DNA from: Melastoma dodecandrum
Taxonomy: Eukaryota; Streptophyta; Magnoliopsida; Myrtales; Melastomataceae
Length of the DNA stretch: 64,000 nt
Direction: 5' to 3'
Assembly (NCBI GenBank): GCA_029817715.1
Contig: JARUPY010000265.1
Coordinates: 40,994 to 104,993, forward strand
Shown here: positions 35,286-45,783 of the stretch, one piece after another
How positions within the stretch are numbered: the first letter of the stretch is position 1
Layout of the letters: every line of letters starts with the position of its first letter
Program-made: the position numbers and the translations under genes
Notes under the pieces: model-generated
Seen by the model: the letters and a program-made list of their open reading frames with translations, nothing else
What the model was told of the DNA's origin: nothing
Databases searched by the model: none

Positions 35286-37979
35286 ATGATCCTAAGATGG
35301 CGCCTTTCCATTGGCGCCATATGCATCTGCGCAGTTCTCCTAGGTTGCGACTCCGATCCGGTCCGCAGAACCTGCTCGAACGCTACCGCGCTCTCCGGGT
35401 TCATGTCCGAATTCAAGATGGTGCAGCACCAGCTGCGAGGCTACTTCAAGGTAATCGACAATTGCTCCTTTGAGGTCTCCCGGCTTGATATGCTCCCCGG
35501 CGCCGACGTATGCTGGTGGGGCGCTGTGTCGCCCGGGTTCGATGATATGACGGCCGGGTTCGTCATCTCGGACGATAAATTGAATAAGACGTATAGGAAT
35601 GATAGCTTTGTTGTGAGTTTGAGGGAGAACGTTAGTTTGGATCAGATTGGGGTTATTACAGTGTGGGATGTGCGGACGGAATCTGATTTTGGGTACGTGG
35701 TTTTGCCGAATGTCTCGGAGGTGACCCCTGCGCCGAGTCCTGGTGGGGAGATGGAGGGTACTAGGGTTTATGGCGAACCCACGATGTTGGAGAACTGTAG
35801 GGTCCTGTCAGGTGACTATCTGTTGAGGTGGACTTTGGATGTGGATCGGGATTTTATCGAGATTGGGTTGGAGGCTGCTACAGGGATGCAGAATTACATG
35901 GCATTCGGGTGGGCGAACCCGAACGCCACATCGGATTTCATGATGGGGGCAGATGTTGCAGTCACGGGGTTCACGGAAGAGGGCCTGCCATTCGTGGATG
36001 ATTATCATATCACGGGGTATAGCGAGTGCATTATAAACAAGGATGGAAGTGCCAGCGGTGTTTGTCCTGATACGATATACGAGCCGAATGACCCGATAGG
36101 ATCGGTGAACAACACAGAGTTCTTGTATGGGCATAGGAGAGACGGAGTGTCTTTTATTCGTTATAGGAGGAAATTGAGTGTATCTGATAACAAGTATGAT
36201 CTTCCCGTGAAGTATGCCGAGAATGCAACAGTGATTTGGGCATTAGGGTTGATGAGCCCACCTGATACGCTTAGGCCTTACTATCTGCCACAAAATCACG
36301 GGGGTGAGGAGTCGGTTACTTTCGGTCATTTGGTCTTGAACGTGTCGGAGCACATAAATGATTGCTTAGGTCCAATAGATGCAGAGGATAAGGAAGATCA
36401 GGATTTGATCATTGTTGATGCAAATACACAGCTCATGGTTACATCGGATGAGGCGCTTCATTACCCGAACCCCCCAAACCCGGCGAAGGTTCTTTATATC
36501 AACAAGAAGGAGGCACCGGTCCTGAGGGTGGAAAGAGGGGTTCCTGTGAAGTTCTCAATTCAGGCAGGGCATGATGTTGCTTTCTACATCACTTCGGATC
36601 CTCTCGGTGGCAATGCCACTCTGAGGAATATGACGGAGATCATTTATGCTGGTGGACCCGATTCACAAGGAGTTCTGGCCAGCCCCCTTGAGTTGACGTG
36701 GGCACCTGATAGGAATACGCCAGATCTGGTCTACTATCAGTCCTTATATCGAGAAAAGATGGGTTGGAAGATTCAGGTGGTGGATGGCGGACTATCGGAC
36801 ATGTACAATAATAGCGTCGTTTTGGACGATCAGCTGGTCGATTTCTACTGGACTTTGTCCAAGTCGTCGATTTCGATAGCGGCACGTGGTGAGAAGAAGA
36901 GTAACTATCTCGCTATTGGATTCGGCAGTGGAATGATACGGAGCTATGCTTATGTTGGCTGGGTCGATCTTAATGGCACGGCTCATGTCAATACATATTG
37001 GATAGATGGACAGGATGCGTCGAGCGTGCACCCGACTAACGAGAATCTGACGCATGTAAGGTGCAGGTCAGAAAACGGGATCATCACCATGGAATTCACG
37101 CGGCCAATTGATCCCTTGTGCAGTCATAGCAACAGGCCTGAATGCAGAAACATCATTGATCCGACGACTCCGCTCAGGGTTATTTGGGCAATGGGCGCTA
37201 AGTGGACAGATGGAGGTTTGACGGAGAGTAACATGCATTCTGCTACCAGTCAGCGGCCAATTAGGGTTCTGCTCATGCGCGGATCTGCAGAGGCGGAGCA
37301 AGACCTGAGGCCGGTTTTAGCGGTCCATGGTTTCATGATGTTCCTCGCCTGGGGGATCTTGCTTCCTGGAGGAATATTGGCTGCTCGATACTTGAAGCAC
37401 GTAAAGGGTAATGGATGGTACAAAATCCACGTTTACTTGCAGTACTCGGGTCTGTCCATAATCTTCCTGGCGCTCCTCTTTGCTGTGGCTGAGCTCCGCG
37501 GGTTCCGCACTGCGTCATCACACGTGAAGTTTGGCATAACCGCTATTGTGTTCGCCTTCGTACAGCCACTGAATGCGTACTTCAGACCTGAACGTCCTGC
37601 TGCTGTAGAGCAACCGTCCTCTGCAAGAGTTGCTTGGGAATATTTCCACGTGATCGTCGGACGGTGCGGTATTGTCTTTGGTTTGGTCGCACTATTCACC
37701 GGGATGAAACATTTAGGAGAAAGATACGGGGCCGAGAATGTGCATGGGCTAGATTGGGCGTTGATATTCTGGTTCTCAATCGGCACATTATCTGTAATGT
37801 ACCTAGAGTTCCAGGAAAAGCGGCGGCAGAGAGAGAGGATATTTGGGAGTAGCGATTGGGTGTTGGGTAACTCCGACGACGACGAGACCGATCTCTTGAG
37901 CCCCACAGCTAACGGGAAAGATTCTCTGTCATTGACGACAGGTAGGATGGAGGTCCAGCTTGAAGCATTGAATCGATGA
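35286..37979 (+). CDS. Cytochrome b561, DM13 and DOMON domain-containing protein (At5g54830-like)
   Basis: Single-exon gene of 897 aa. The first ATG (MILRWRLSIGAICIC) gives a good signal peptide; the frame opens earlier but without an ATG. Domains in order: DM13 (about 31-140; DNCSFEVSRLDMLPG, VCWWGA); a first DOMON (about 175-255; YLLRWTLDVDRDFIEIGLE, YMAFGW); a middle region; a second DOMON (about 515-610; VDFYWTLSKSSISIAARG, YLAIGFGSGM); then a cytochrome b561 core (about 675-855) with spaced histidines in VHGFMMFL, KIHVYLQYSG, SHVKFG and YFHVIVGRCG for two haems. The C-terminal tail is short and acidic (SDDDETDLL). The layout is that of the Arabidopsis At5g54830 family. Such proteins are thought to carry electrons across membranes, with ascorbate a likely donor; this is family inference. 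It is complete and undisturbed despite a retroelement 900 bp upstream. Confidence 0.93.
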   Translation: MILRWRLSIGAICICAVLLGCDSDPVRRTCSNATALSGFMSEFKMVQHQLRGYFKVIDNCSFEVSRLDMLPGADVCWWGAVSPGFDDMTAGFVISDDKLNKTYRNDSFVVSLRENVSLDQIGVITVWDVRTESDFGYVVLPNVSEVTPAPSPGGEMEGTRVYGEPTMLENCRVLSGDYLLRWTLDVDRDFIEIGLEAATGMQNYMAFGWANPNATSDFMMGADVAVTGFTEEGLPFVDDYHITGYSECIINKDGSASGVCPDTIYEPNDPIGSVNNTEFLYGHRRDGVSFIRYRRKLSVSDNKYDLPVKYAENATVIWALGLMSPPDTLRPYYLPQNHGGEESVTFGHLVLNVSEHINDCLGPIDAEDKEDQDLIIVDANTQLMVTSDEALHYPNPPNPAKVLYINKKEAPVLRVERGVPVKFSIQAGHDVAFYITSDPLGGNATLRNMTEIIYAGGPDSQGVLASPLELTWAPDRNTPDLVYYQSLYREKMGWKIQVVDGGLSDMYNNSVVLDDQLVDFYWTLSKSSISIAARGEKKSNYLAIGFGSGMIRSYAYVGWVDLNGTAHVNTYWIDGQDASSVHPTNENLTHVRCRSENGIITMEFTRPIDPLCSHSNRPECRNIIDPTTPLRVIWAMGAKWTDGGLTESNMHSATSQRPIRVLLMRGSAEAEQDLRPVLAVHGFMMFLAWGILLPGGILAARYLKHVKGNGWYKIHVYLQYSGLSIIFLALLFAVAELRGFRTASSHVKFGITAIVFAFVQPLNAYFRPERPAAVEQPSSARVAWEYFHVIVGRCGIVFGLVALFTGMKHLGERYGAENVHGLDWALIFWFSIGTLSVMYLEFQEKRRQRERIFGSSDWVLGNSDDDETDLLSPTANGKDSLSLTTGRMEVQLEALNR

Positions 37980-38850
37980 GAATGCGATAACCATCCAAAG
38001 CTGCTCCAATTTCGGCAGGATGGTCTCGCAGCGATTATGCAGTTGCCTGCTGAAATCTCGATACATGTAAGCTATGGCCTGCATTTGGAGTAGAGCTCCA
38101 TTTCCTTCTTTTAGTTATCTGTAACTACGGTAGGTTAACAACTATACAGTTTACTGTGAATAACAATGAGAAGTTTTTCCCGCGCCGCGAAATGGATTCT
38201 GCGATTTTTCTGCCGGGCTTCTGCCTACTCCTCGGCAACTCTCGGACTCTATCGAGCTTTGAACATTGTTTCAAAACTGATAGGAGCTTGTCTAGTCCCA
38301 AAGGAGTTCCGCCGGCTCAAGGGTGGCGAGCCGCTCCGAACTTAATTTCACGCTAGTTTCACCGACCAGGTCCTAGGACACTTTCTCCGGAGTCCCGTTA
38401 GAGTCGCTGGCCGGGAATACGTTCGTGGTTTGAACATGTCACGCGGCAAGTTTACATATGCACGTGTTTGACGTTATTGGGACTAATTAACAAAAAGATG
38501 AATTATTAAAAATATATTATTTTTATCTCGTTTATTTTTTCTCCATAAACTTTTTGACTTTTTTTCTTGTTTCTAGTCGGTGGGAGGGAAGGAAATTCAA
38601 CGTGCGGTCGTGAGCAGTTTGGGTTTAAGAAAAAATCCATCTCATGAAAATCCTTTTATTATTAATATTAGCATTTTGTTAACGGCTGTCCTGATCGTGG
38701 AATCTCCGAATACATCTCGTAAATGTAAATCGGTTTGAATCCAACAACCTAAATCTAGTAAGTTTTATATTTTGTCATTTTAATTTCACATACTCTATTA
38801 CATAGACTTTTTTACGAAAATACGGTAAGTATAAAAAAAATTTTGCCAAA
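37980..38850. other. 3' UTR and intergenic sequence
   Basis: No gene. The first 150 bp are probably the 3' UTR of the DOMON gene. AT-rich sequence follows from about 38460. Confidence 0.45.
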
Positions 38851-38859
38851 TATGATTCG

Positions 38860-39150
38860 TTTTCGTCATGAGTCTTACCGTCAAATGAGCGAGTTTTAAA
38901 AAATACGAGGACAAATTTTGAAAATCGGTCTTAGAGAAAAATATGAATGGACGGATTTTTAAAATCCATCTCTAAGACTTACATGCATCCGCACGAAGGC
39001 ACGTTTTAAAAACCAGTCTCTAGATGAACGGGGGTTTTCAAAAACAGTCTTCATGTGGATGTTACTAGCCTCGTAGGGGCGGGTTTTAAAAAGTCGTCAT
39101 TTGCTATTTTCCTCGAAGACGGGTTTTAAAAATAAAAAACGCCCCTTTGA
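38860..39150. repeat. Array of diverged GGGTTTTAAAA-type units, possible transposon subterminal region
   Basis: Six or more short units of the type CGGGTTTTAAAA, CACGTTTTAAAAACC and CGGATTTTTAAAATCC occur at about 38890, 38955, 39002, 39027, 39076 and 39120, some in inverted orientation, ending in AACGCCCCTTT. Repeated inverted subterminal motifs of this sort are known from CACTA elements, but no CACTA end or transposase was found. Confidence 0.4.
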
Positions 39151-40111
39151 TGGTTAATATGTATTTTACTAAATATGAATTTCATAATTTTTTTTAAATT
39201 AATCATACGTTTTTTTAAATTAATCATACGTACGAAACTTCTCTCACATGATAACTGGAACTTTGTCCAAGCATGAAATATTATCTTTGACTGGCCGGTG
39301 GATCTTCTTTTGCTTAGTCAAGTCACTTTGGGCTTGTCCGAATTCCATTCCATCTCCCATCAAAGGAAGAACATCAAACTTATGTCCTAAGGCAAACTTA
39401 AACTTATTACCCATAAAATCATATTTAACATTATATTCATTTGGGCATATCCTCCGAACTACTATTCAAACGAAAAGCTGGGGGGGAATGTGAGGGGCAA
39501 TATGGTCATTTGCGTAAACCTCCCGTCCACCCTGTCGAGTTCAATCCCCTCCCTTGTTCGAGAAAGATCCTTCCCGACAACACAACGAGGTTGGGTTTCC
39601 GCTTTCCTTTTTATTATTTGTCCGAAGACTGCACAAAGGCAGATGAGAATGTTGTCCCTCGATTCCCTCGCGATCTGTTGCGTCTGATGATTGCTTTGTC
39701 CTCTCGGTTTCCCTCCCATTTTTTAGCTCTGACTGGCTACGATCGGGTTTTGGGAGAGTTAGAGATTCTTAGGCGGGGTTAGGATTTGTTGGGTTAAAGG
39801 TAGGATTTTGATGGGTAATTGAGCGTTCCCGGGATTTGTAGTCTCCTGGGTTGCGTTTATTTCGATCGGTTTTCTTGACTTGGTGCCCCGTTTTGATTCT
39901 CGGGATATATTTTTTTAATGGGGTCGTGTTGTCTTTGATCTGTGATTTTTGGTTATATCGAGGGTCAATCGTTTGTTTTGGTAAGTTCTGGATTGTGTGT
40001 TTGTGATGTGGAGAATCTGTGGCGTGTTCTTGCAGCTAGGGATTGGATGAACAAGAAGGTATAGGAGTAATATTTTTTGGTGTTGAGGAGAGGACAGAGT
40101 GGGGGTCGAGA
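39151..40111. other. Intergenic and TOM2A-like promoter / 5' UTR
   Basis: No coding pattern. The stretch from 39740 to 40040 is T-rich with several GT/AG pairs and could include a 5' UTR intron (for example ending at the CAG near 40035). Confidence 0.4.
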
Positions 40112-41909
40112 ATGGCGTGCAAAGGGTTCTTCGAGTGCTTGCTGAAGCTGCTGAACTTCTTGTTGACTCTGGCCGGCCTGTCTATGATCGGATATGGGAT
40201 TTATTTGTTTGTGGAGTACGAAAAGTCATCCAGTGAGACTGTGACAGTTTCTCCTACGAATGGCAGCGGGGATGTGATCGAGCTTGGGCGGCCGATGCTG
40301 CTTGCCGTTTCTCTGTCATCTAGTTTTCTTGATGACATACCTAAAGCCTGGTATGCCTCTTGTCTTAATGAACTGTGGTATGCTACCTATAATTTCTTTG
40401 AATATCGTGAAATTTTATTTTCATTCCTCTTTTGAATATGATATTGGAGTAGAAGCTCCAAGGAAGGAGAGAGCGGTTCATATGCCTTTGAGATGACAGT
40501 ACATGGCCTGGGTTCTTGATACATAATCATATTGAGAGCGTATCTTTTCAAATTTAGAGGGAATGTGTAATGGAGAGAACTGCTTAATCCTGGTTTAGCA
40601 TGGCATATGCCGAGGGCAGGGACTGAAAATGTTTACCAGAGTATCTTCATAGTCAGTTCCTAATTCGGTTTTCATTTTTATTTTCCTTGCCAGGTTTATA
40701 GTCGTTTTCATTGCAGTGGGCGTGGTTCTTTTCGTCATATCCTTATTCGGATGCATTGGAGGTTGCACACGGAATGGATGCTGTTTGACTTTCGTATCCT
40801 TCTTCCATCTCTCTCTCTCTTATTCTTCTGAAATAAACTAGTATTCTATTTTCCCTTAGACGTGTGATCCATGAGTTATGAGCTATATTACTCCTCTCTC
40901 TCTTTTACCTCTCATTGAGCACACAACTTTACCATCATGTTGCGTAAGATGGCTGTCATTTAGTTACTCGATGGACCAAATTTAATTTCTTATATCTTCC
41001 TTATTTTTTCCGCTGCTTTGGCCTTATGGGTGACTGCATTGTATTTGGGGTTGTCTGTCATATGTTGGTGACTTGTGCATGGTGAAACCGTTGAGCCTGT
41101 AAACCGTGATTTTGAGAATGCTCTTCCTTATTAAACACAGTATGCAGTCTTAGTTTTCCTGCTGATACTGGTGGAGTTGGGATTTGCCGCCTTCATCTAT
41201 TTCGACAAAAGCTGGGAAGACGTGAGTATAAATTTACTTGGTCATCCGCGTTACTTTTTCCAAATCATTTGGTTGTAGCACGGAGTCCTCTCTCTCGTGT
41301 CAGGCTATTCCTACTGATAAAACTGGAGATTTCGACATGATATATGATTTCTTGGAGGAGAACTGGAAAATTGTGAGATGGGTCGCCCTCGGAATAGTCG
41401 TCTTGGAGGTGAATTAGTGTTTTCCTTCAGTCTTCTTCCGAGTTGCCTTTGAATATTGATCTGCCATTTCCAATTTCAAGATATGGGAACTTGAAATATC
41501 CTTCTCTGCTGTTGCAGGCACTTATATTTGTACTAGCTCTAGTGGTTAGGGCGACTAACAGGAAACCAGAATACGACAGTGACGAGGAGTTTATTGCCCC
41601 GAGACAGCAGATTCTTCAGCCATTGATTGGCAGACCTCCAACAGCTACCGGTGTGCCTGTTACTGGCACCCTGGATCCACGTCCAAGCAGAAATGATGCC
41701 TGGAGCACGCGAATGAGGGAAAAGGTTGTCCTTCATGCACCCATTTTCTCCTATTTCAATTGTTTCGGCTGTCTCCCTAACACTTGCTGTTTGGCATTCA
41801 GTATGGACTGGATACTGCAGAGTTCACGTACAGCCCGGCAGAGTCGGGAAGATACCAGCCTGTCACGGCTCAGCCAGCTGAAGAGAAGGGCCGCTGCACT
41901 ATCATGTAA
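40112..41909 (+). CDS. TOM2A: Tetraspanin, TOM2A (tetraspanin-20)-like
   Basis: Six exons, 40112-40350, 40694-40793, 41141-41221, 41304-41408, 41518-41724 and 41802-41909, join in phase to 279 aa. The start gives MACKGFFECLLKLLNFLLTL; the upstream in-frame ATG at 40043 is less likely. Four membrane spans are visible: LLNFLLTLAGLSMIGYG; FIVVFIAVGVVLFVISLFGC; YAVLVFLLILVELGFAAF; and WVALGIVVLEALIFVLALVV. The loop motif GCIGGCTRNGCC sits between spans two and three. The cytosolic tail has DAWSTRMREKYGLDTAEF and ends RCTIM, as in Arabidopsis TOM2A, a tonoplast tetraspanin that partners TOM1 and is a host factor for tobamovirus replication. The last four residues resemble a prenylation box. Length equals the Arabidopsis protein (about 280 aa). 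Complete. Confidence 0.93.
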
Positions 41910-44900
41910 CTGTGTTCGTGATTTCGGTTTTGGTCCCCGAGTCTGAGCCTTGATCGTAATCTGACATTCTTCGTGTACCGGTGAGATCCAGAAAAGGTCA
42001 TTGTTGATGTCCTTGTATTTCAGTTTTGATCCGGTCGTCTGATATGCTGCTGTCTGACTTGTTCGTACTTGTAGTGCGTCCGGTGTCTCAGTTGAGTTCA
42101 TGGGGTGGATGTGGCTTCCTAAACTAGTCTTGTATTTTCTCTTGGTTTATGTCTAATGGGAGGTTGTTTTGTTGATGTTGCTTTTGTGATTGGGACTATT
42201 GAAGAAAGCTTATCACAACAGATTTCGCCTCTCTGCTTGCTTCATCTACCTTATGTTTGCAACCAGAGATCTATTCTTTCTTCCCTCCGACTGATCTGCA
42301 CGCCAACCGGACATTAATTTGGCTCATGTTCGTATCTACTGCCGAATTCTATTTCTGTGGACTGCGACCATTCTTTTACGCCAGTCTAGAGAACTACACA
42401 TCATGTCTGGTACAAATTGTGACAAGCGAATGGGATCAAAGAGATGGATGTTGATACCTAATCACTAATAACCTTTCCTACTTACGGAAGGGTGTTTTGC
42501 ATACCAACAAATTTCCCCGTATTCTTACCGTCTCTGAACTTACCCGAATTGGCAATGCATGAATGAATCACTTCATAAAGTTACAAGCGTGGTGAAATGA
42601 AAGGTGTGTTCCAATCACATCATATCAAAACTTGGCAAGTCTTTTGGTGGGGGTGATGGGGGCAAAATGCAAGTTGAAACCGGCGTCCAAACCGGCCTCA
42701 ATCAAACTTCTGATGATAAAATCACTGTTAGAATTTTGGGATTTCGTTATCTTCTTCTCGTGGGGTCGGTCATAATCACCTTTTTCTAACCCCTTTTTCC
42801 CCGCGGTTTCTTTTCTTTCCAACCCCATCAAAGTTCTTCCCACTTGTTTATTCCAAAAGGGTGGACCATCCGAACTAGTTAAGTTAAATGATATGATTAA
42901 ATAATCGACACGATTTCCTTACACTAGCAAGTTGGTTTTTGTTGGTGTTTGGAGTGGTTCCATTTAAATATTGTCTGAACATCTCAAACCATTGCTACTG
43001 TTTGAGATGTCTGATGATCATGGATGGTCTCATTTCCAGACAAACCGCCTACGACACCGTCCACCTCTCAATAATCTAATAACATTATACTCGTAATTCC
43101 TAATCTCTTTGGGGTTCCTTTATATATAATTAAGTATACACCAACCCTTTTTGTAGAAATAAGTAAATGAACGATGCCCATGATAATATATGGCCCAAAT
43201 TTCGTCTTAGATTTTCGAGTGATCGACAATTATTATTCACCACTCAAAGGGTGACCACAGAACCACTTTTTATATGATATGGTGAAGAACCAACTAAACA
43301 CAAGAGACGAGCCCAGTTCGTTCCGACCATGCCTCCATTTCTTACACGCATAAAATAAAAGTAACTAGTGACGAACAGCTGTGTTCTGTTTGCTAGCTGT
43401 TGTAGGTGAATTCCCCACTTGCGTTTTCTCAAAAATATCAAGACTTCCACTTCCCTGTTTTCTCTTCTCAAAGTGTTGAGGTGACATTTCGATGCAAACT
43501 CACACGATTCAAGATGGGATATTGTAACCCCATGGAGGTCTTGTTAACAATAGGTTTTACCAAAGTGGGATTAGTTCTTTTTTTAACGTTTTCACAACAT
43601 CATAACTCTTCTCTCTCTCTCTCGATTATTTTGTAATCAAATGAGATTTGGCGGTGTTAATTTTGGAAGATATTGGACAGATCTTGCTAGGGTTCTTCTT
43701 CTTCTTCTTTTTTTCTTTTCGTAGGGGAGTGATCAAAGGTGTACATGGGGGGTTGTCATCTTATGGATGAGGTTGCATCTCATTTGATTATGATATCCAT
43801 CGATAGGCCTCTTCATACATCCCCACACGGGGTTTTTTGTCCCTTTTCATGACTTTTTTTGTTTGATAGAAAAAGGAAGAAAAAGAAAAGTAAGACATTC
43901 CTCTAGAAAGCAGTCCCAACTGATTTTTTTAGTTGGGGGTGGGGGGTCAAAGTTGAATATTGTGTTGGTGATATGAATGTGGTTAGTTCATGGCTTATGA
44001 TATGAGTTCGTATGGTGTATCGGGTACGGGGAGAGTTTCGTGACCATGAATTCGCCACGTCGAACTGAAGGAAAAGACCCGCCCGCGGATGATAGCATCG
44101 GTCGTTATCGGGAAAGATCGATCAGACTAATATTTTGGTGCTGGGGCGGAGCACATTTCGTAAGTGCGCGTATAATCCACCAAAAAGAGTATCATTTTTG
44201 CGTTGCTTGATCTTATTTAGCAAACGGCAGGCTGTGCCTGGCAGGCTGTGCCTACAATACATGCATCGAGTTCCTAACTCCGATTCCAATTTCATGCAAT
44301 GTGTTGAATGTATGCATAGGCCGTGTGCTTTTAGAGGAAAAGAAGTGAGATATTTTTTTTTACCTAATTCTTTCAAACGCATCACTAATCCCGATTTAAA
44401 CACCAAATCGACCTCCTCCTAAACTTTCTATTTTTGCATCATTGTCACGCCCTCATCGTAGTTTACCCTAAAAAATAAAACTAATAAAACCTCATGATTT
44501 TTTTTTCTAATGCCCCCCCCCCATGTTGTCGACATCGCTTGTCGTCGTTGTCCCAGGTTTTGTACATTGCCATGCCATATTTTATAATTAAGAAAAGTTA
44601 ATCACAGATGAAATCTAGCAAAAGGGAAGTTATTGTCATGGCCAAACCGCCACACCAATGGCCCTACATCAAGTGTCAAATTTTGAAAAGTCCAAAATAT
44701 AAATTAATGGTCGCCTTGTTGATCTTGATTTAGATCTCTGTCCGGCATTTTTAGCCAATTATATAAGGTCAGAGAATCCATGAATACTGTGTGTTTTGAA
44801 AAGCATTCATGCTAAATCGGACAAAATGATTTCAATTAGTGATGACGACATGAGAGTGTTTGTAGCTTTGAGTCCTGATCAAAATGTTAGGCTTTTGGCT

Positions 44901-45783
44901 TATTACAAGATTTGGAGCATCTGCTCTAATGGCCTTAGATAATGAACCTTTTATCTTTTTGCTTTATCTTAATGGTGGAGGGAGATTTTTTTGCCATCTT
45001 TCATGTCATAAAAATAATCTTTTATCCTAACATTATTAGTCATTAGGTTGAATCGTTTGCCTGCCTCCATTTGACTATACAAATGCCTCCCAGCTATGAA
45101 AGAGTTGGATTAGGGTGCCAAAATAACATCATTGGTCCACCTGTTTCCTAACTTTTATCACATTAGCATTTAATAAAAGCAAAACCCCCTAAATGTTAGG
45201 GTTGACTTTTATCTCTAAATTACCTTGTTCGTTCAATATTTATCCGATTCAGACTCAATATATCATCTTAAAATCATAGTAAGACTCTATAATTCACGAC
45301 GATTAGAGCCTCATAAGTACCTCAACGCGTCCTTACAAGTTACAACCAGAGTTTACTCTATAGAGATTATTTTTAATGTCATCAAGATGAAGACATCCCT
45401 TGTCGTGGTTTTAGTCTTTAGGGTCAGGGACTAATACTTTCTTAGAGAATAAATAAATCATCCATCTTTTATTTTAATATGTTCTTGTCAATATTTTTTA
45501 TTCTCTTTTTCAACATGATTGATGTGTGAACATGTGGACCGTTCTAAAAGGTGGACTATTTTTTCACTTTCAGAAATAAAATTATTTATCATTACATGTC
45601 AAGTTGAGGTTGTCACAGGTTGTAAGAATCTTCCCCTAGTTTTTGTGAGCATGTATCTGACCAGAAGCATCCCCCTCCTCAGTGTTTCCCACATAAATTC
45701 GAAAACACACGGCTAGCTCGATACAACAGGGACTGTGAGGAGGGGGGGTTGGGAGGAGGTCTGAGCAAGTCGAATCCCAAAGA
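41910..45783. other. Long gene-poor interval
   Basis: About 3.9 kb without a supportable gene. 41910-42200 is probably TOM2A 3' UTR. The rest is AT-rich with homopolymer runs, for example a C run near 44513-44521. Open frames at 44122-44422 show no recognised domain. Confidence 0.5.
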
